Positions 62,677 to 64,000 of a stretch of 64,000 nt of DNA are shown here, piece after piece (position 1 is the first letter of the stretch; each line of letters begins with the position of its first letter). The translations under genes and the position numbers were made by a program. The DNA is taken from contig NZ_BJYT01000001.1 in NCBI RefSeq assembly GCF_007991655.1, positions 682,001 to 746,000 on the forward strand, written 5' to 3'. This DNA comes from Segetibacter aerophilus (GTDB taxonomy: Bacteria > Bacteroidota > Bacteroidia > Chitinophagales > Chitinophagaceae). The notes beneath the pieces are model-generated. The model was not told the DNA's origin. It ran no database searches and saw nothing but the letters and a program-made list of their open reading frames with translations.

Positions 62677-64000
62677 ATGAAAAAAACGCTCTTGGTTTTT
62701 GGTGCTTTGTCGTTAATTGTTTTGGTGGGATTTGGTCAGAGGGTAGTAGATTTTGTTAATCCTTTTATTGGCACCGGTGGACATGGTCATACCTATCCTG
62801 CCGCCACTCTGCCTTTTGGTATGGTTCAGGTTGGACCTGACAACGGATCACAAGGGTGGGATTGGAGCAGTGGCTATCATTATTCAGATACTGTCATTGC
62901 CGGTTTTAGTCATACACATTTGAGTGGTACCGGCGTTGGTGATCTTTGCGACATTTCAGTTTTGCCAATGGTAGGTACACCTGATACGGGAAGAGTAACA
63001 AGTAATTTTTCACATAAAGAAGAAAGAGCAAGCCCTGGTTTTTACGGAGTTAAACTGCGGAAGTTTAACGTGTACGCAGAGATGACCGCATCGCTCCGTG
63101 CTGCCATGCATCGTTATGCTTTCCCTGCCTCAACCAATGCTTCTATAAGATTTGATTTAGGTTTTGGCATCAATACTGATAGAACAACTGAAAGCTATTG
63201 GCGAAAGGTTGACGACAGCACTTTTGTGGGTTATAGGTTTTCTACAGGCTGGGCCAGAATTCAAAAAGTATATTTTGCCGTAAGGTTAAGTAAACCTGTA
63301 AAAAGCACGACAGTGTTTGTTGATAAAAAGCGACAGGAGACAACTGAAGCCACGGGAAAAGATATTATTGCCTTTTTAAATTTTGATACAAAATCGGGTG
63401 AAGCTATCACGATGAAAGTGGGGATCAGCTACGCAGATGTGGAAGGTGCGGTAGAAAGTATGAATGAAATACGCACCTGGGATTTTAACCTGGCAAAAAG
63501 AGGTGCTTCTGATTTATGGGAAAGAGAGCTCAGAAAGGTGCAGATTAACACGGATGATAAAAAGGTTAAGCAAATCTTTTATACTGCTTTGTACCACACA
63601 TATCTTGCTCCGACCATATTTAGCGATCGTTTCGGAAATTACAAAGGCGTAAAAGGCGAGGTGTACAATGGGAAAATGGTTCTTACTACCAACTCCCTTT
63701 GGGATACATTTCGTGCAGAAAACCCATTGCTTACCATTACACAAACTGAGATGGTTCCCTCCATCGTAAACAGCTTTCTCGCGTTTTACGACCAGTACGG
63801 CTACTTGCCTGTGTGGGATTTACATTTTAATGAAACCAACACGATGACGGGCTACCACGCAGTGCCGGTGGTAGCAGATGCGATACTAAAGAACATTCGT
63901 GGATTTGATTATGAGCGGGCTTATAAAGCAATGCGGAAAAGCGTGATGCAAAACATCAGGGGAACAGAGATGTACCGGAATTTTGGATTTATACCTGCAG
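62677..64000 (+). CDS. GH92 family alpha-mannosidase, 5' part (cut by window end)
   Basis: Secreted glycoside hydrolase family 92 enzyme (exo-alpha-mannosidase acting on N-glycans or mannans). An ATG at 62677 opens a frame with a signal peptide (MKKTLLVFGALSLIVLVGFG) and continues without a stop to the window end, giving 441 codons. Family hallmarks are VDFVNPFIGTGGHGHTYPAATLPFGM, VQVGPDNGS, SGYHYSDTVIAGFSHTHLSGTG and, near the end, NSLWDTFRAENPLLT and DLHFNETNTMTGYHAVPVV. Full GH92 proteins are about 750 residues, so roughly the C-terminal 40 percent lies beyond the window. Start context is clear after the ssb terminator. Confidence 0.93.
   Translation, partial: MKKTLLVFGALSLIVLVGFGQRVVDFVNPFIGTGGHGHTYPAATLPFGMVQVGPDNGSQGWDWSSGYHYSDTVIAGFSHTHLSGTGVGDLCDISVLPMVGTPDTGRVTSNFSHKEERASPGFYGVKLRKFNVYAEMTASLRAAMHRYAFPASTNASIRFDLGFGINTDRTTESYWRKVDDSTFVGYRFSTGWARIQKVYFAVRLSKPVKSTTVFVDKKRQETTEATGKDIIAFLNFDTKSGEAITMKVGISYADVEGAVESMNEIRTWDFNLAKRGASDLWERELRKVQINTDDKKVKQIFYTALYHTYLAPTIFSDRFGNYKGVKGEVYNGKMVLTTNSLWDTFRAENPLLTITQTEMVPSIVNSFLAFYDQYGYLPVWDLHFNETNTMTGYHAVPVVADAILKNIRGFDYERAYKAMRKSVMQNIRGTEMYRNFGFIPA

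Overview
The window reads as chromosome of a Bacteroidota member, most likely Chitinophagaceae or a close relative. Supporting signs are a PorP/SprF-type protein of the type IX secretion / gliding system, DUF2279 and DUF5916 outer-membrane families, short Bacteroidetes-type TAnnTTTG promoter boxes directly before some genes, many secreted sugar-acting enzymes and a moderate-to-low GC content. Assignment is from protein character only; there is no rRNA or tRNA gene in the window.

Layout. 0.1-11 kb: housekeeping genes (metK, a TrmH/RlmB-type rRNA methyltransferase, phosphohexomutase, upp, anmK, a NUDIX hydrolase, pyrE) mixed with envelope proteins. 11-30 kb: secreted and outer-membrane proteins (PIG-L deacetylase, a kinase-like/BamA-barrel fusion, SGNH hydrolase, glutaminase-family protein, DUF5916 protein), a GAF protein, a flavin oxidase plus SDR pair, a nuclease and a CFA-synthase-like methyltransferase. 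30-39 kb: an orphan response regulator, SelO, and a TolC-RND-adaptor efflux operon. 39-53.5 kb: a DNA2/NAM7 helicase, then a sugar-oxidation neighbourhood: a CE15-like esterase, two large periplasmic PVC-type dehydrogenases (one ending in cytochrome c, one starting with ThuA and ending in an azurin-like copper domain), an AraC regulator, a TIM-barrel epimerase, a Gfo/Idh/MocA oxidoreductase and an MFS sugar porter. 53.6-64 kb: a TPR/AAA+ pair, prfB with its programmed +1 frameshift, a two-gene cassette with both class II (DxDDT) and class I (DDxxD / NDxxD) terpenoid-enzyme motifs, a Rieske membrane protein, a lipoprotein cytochrome c, ssb, and the 5' part of a GH92 alpha-mannosidase cut by the window end.

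The most striking non-coding signal is an interspersed intergenic repeat with core GTGACACAACGATG (variant GCGACGCAACGATG). I count 14 sites at 12 intergenic loci in 64 kb, in both orientations and never inside a gene. At two loci it occurs as facing inverted arms about 105 bp apart. It matches no standard feature type and is, with the terpenoid-like gene pair, the best candidate for something undescribed.

Starts were moved inward from the longest reading frame where a signal peptide or family N-terminus demanded it (metK, PIG-L, DUF5916, TolC, CE15, AraC, cytochrome c, the 94-residue protein). Shadow reading frames are omitted. All functional calls come from reading the sequence; no database search was possible.
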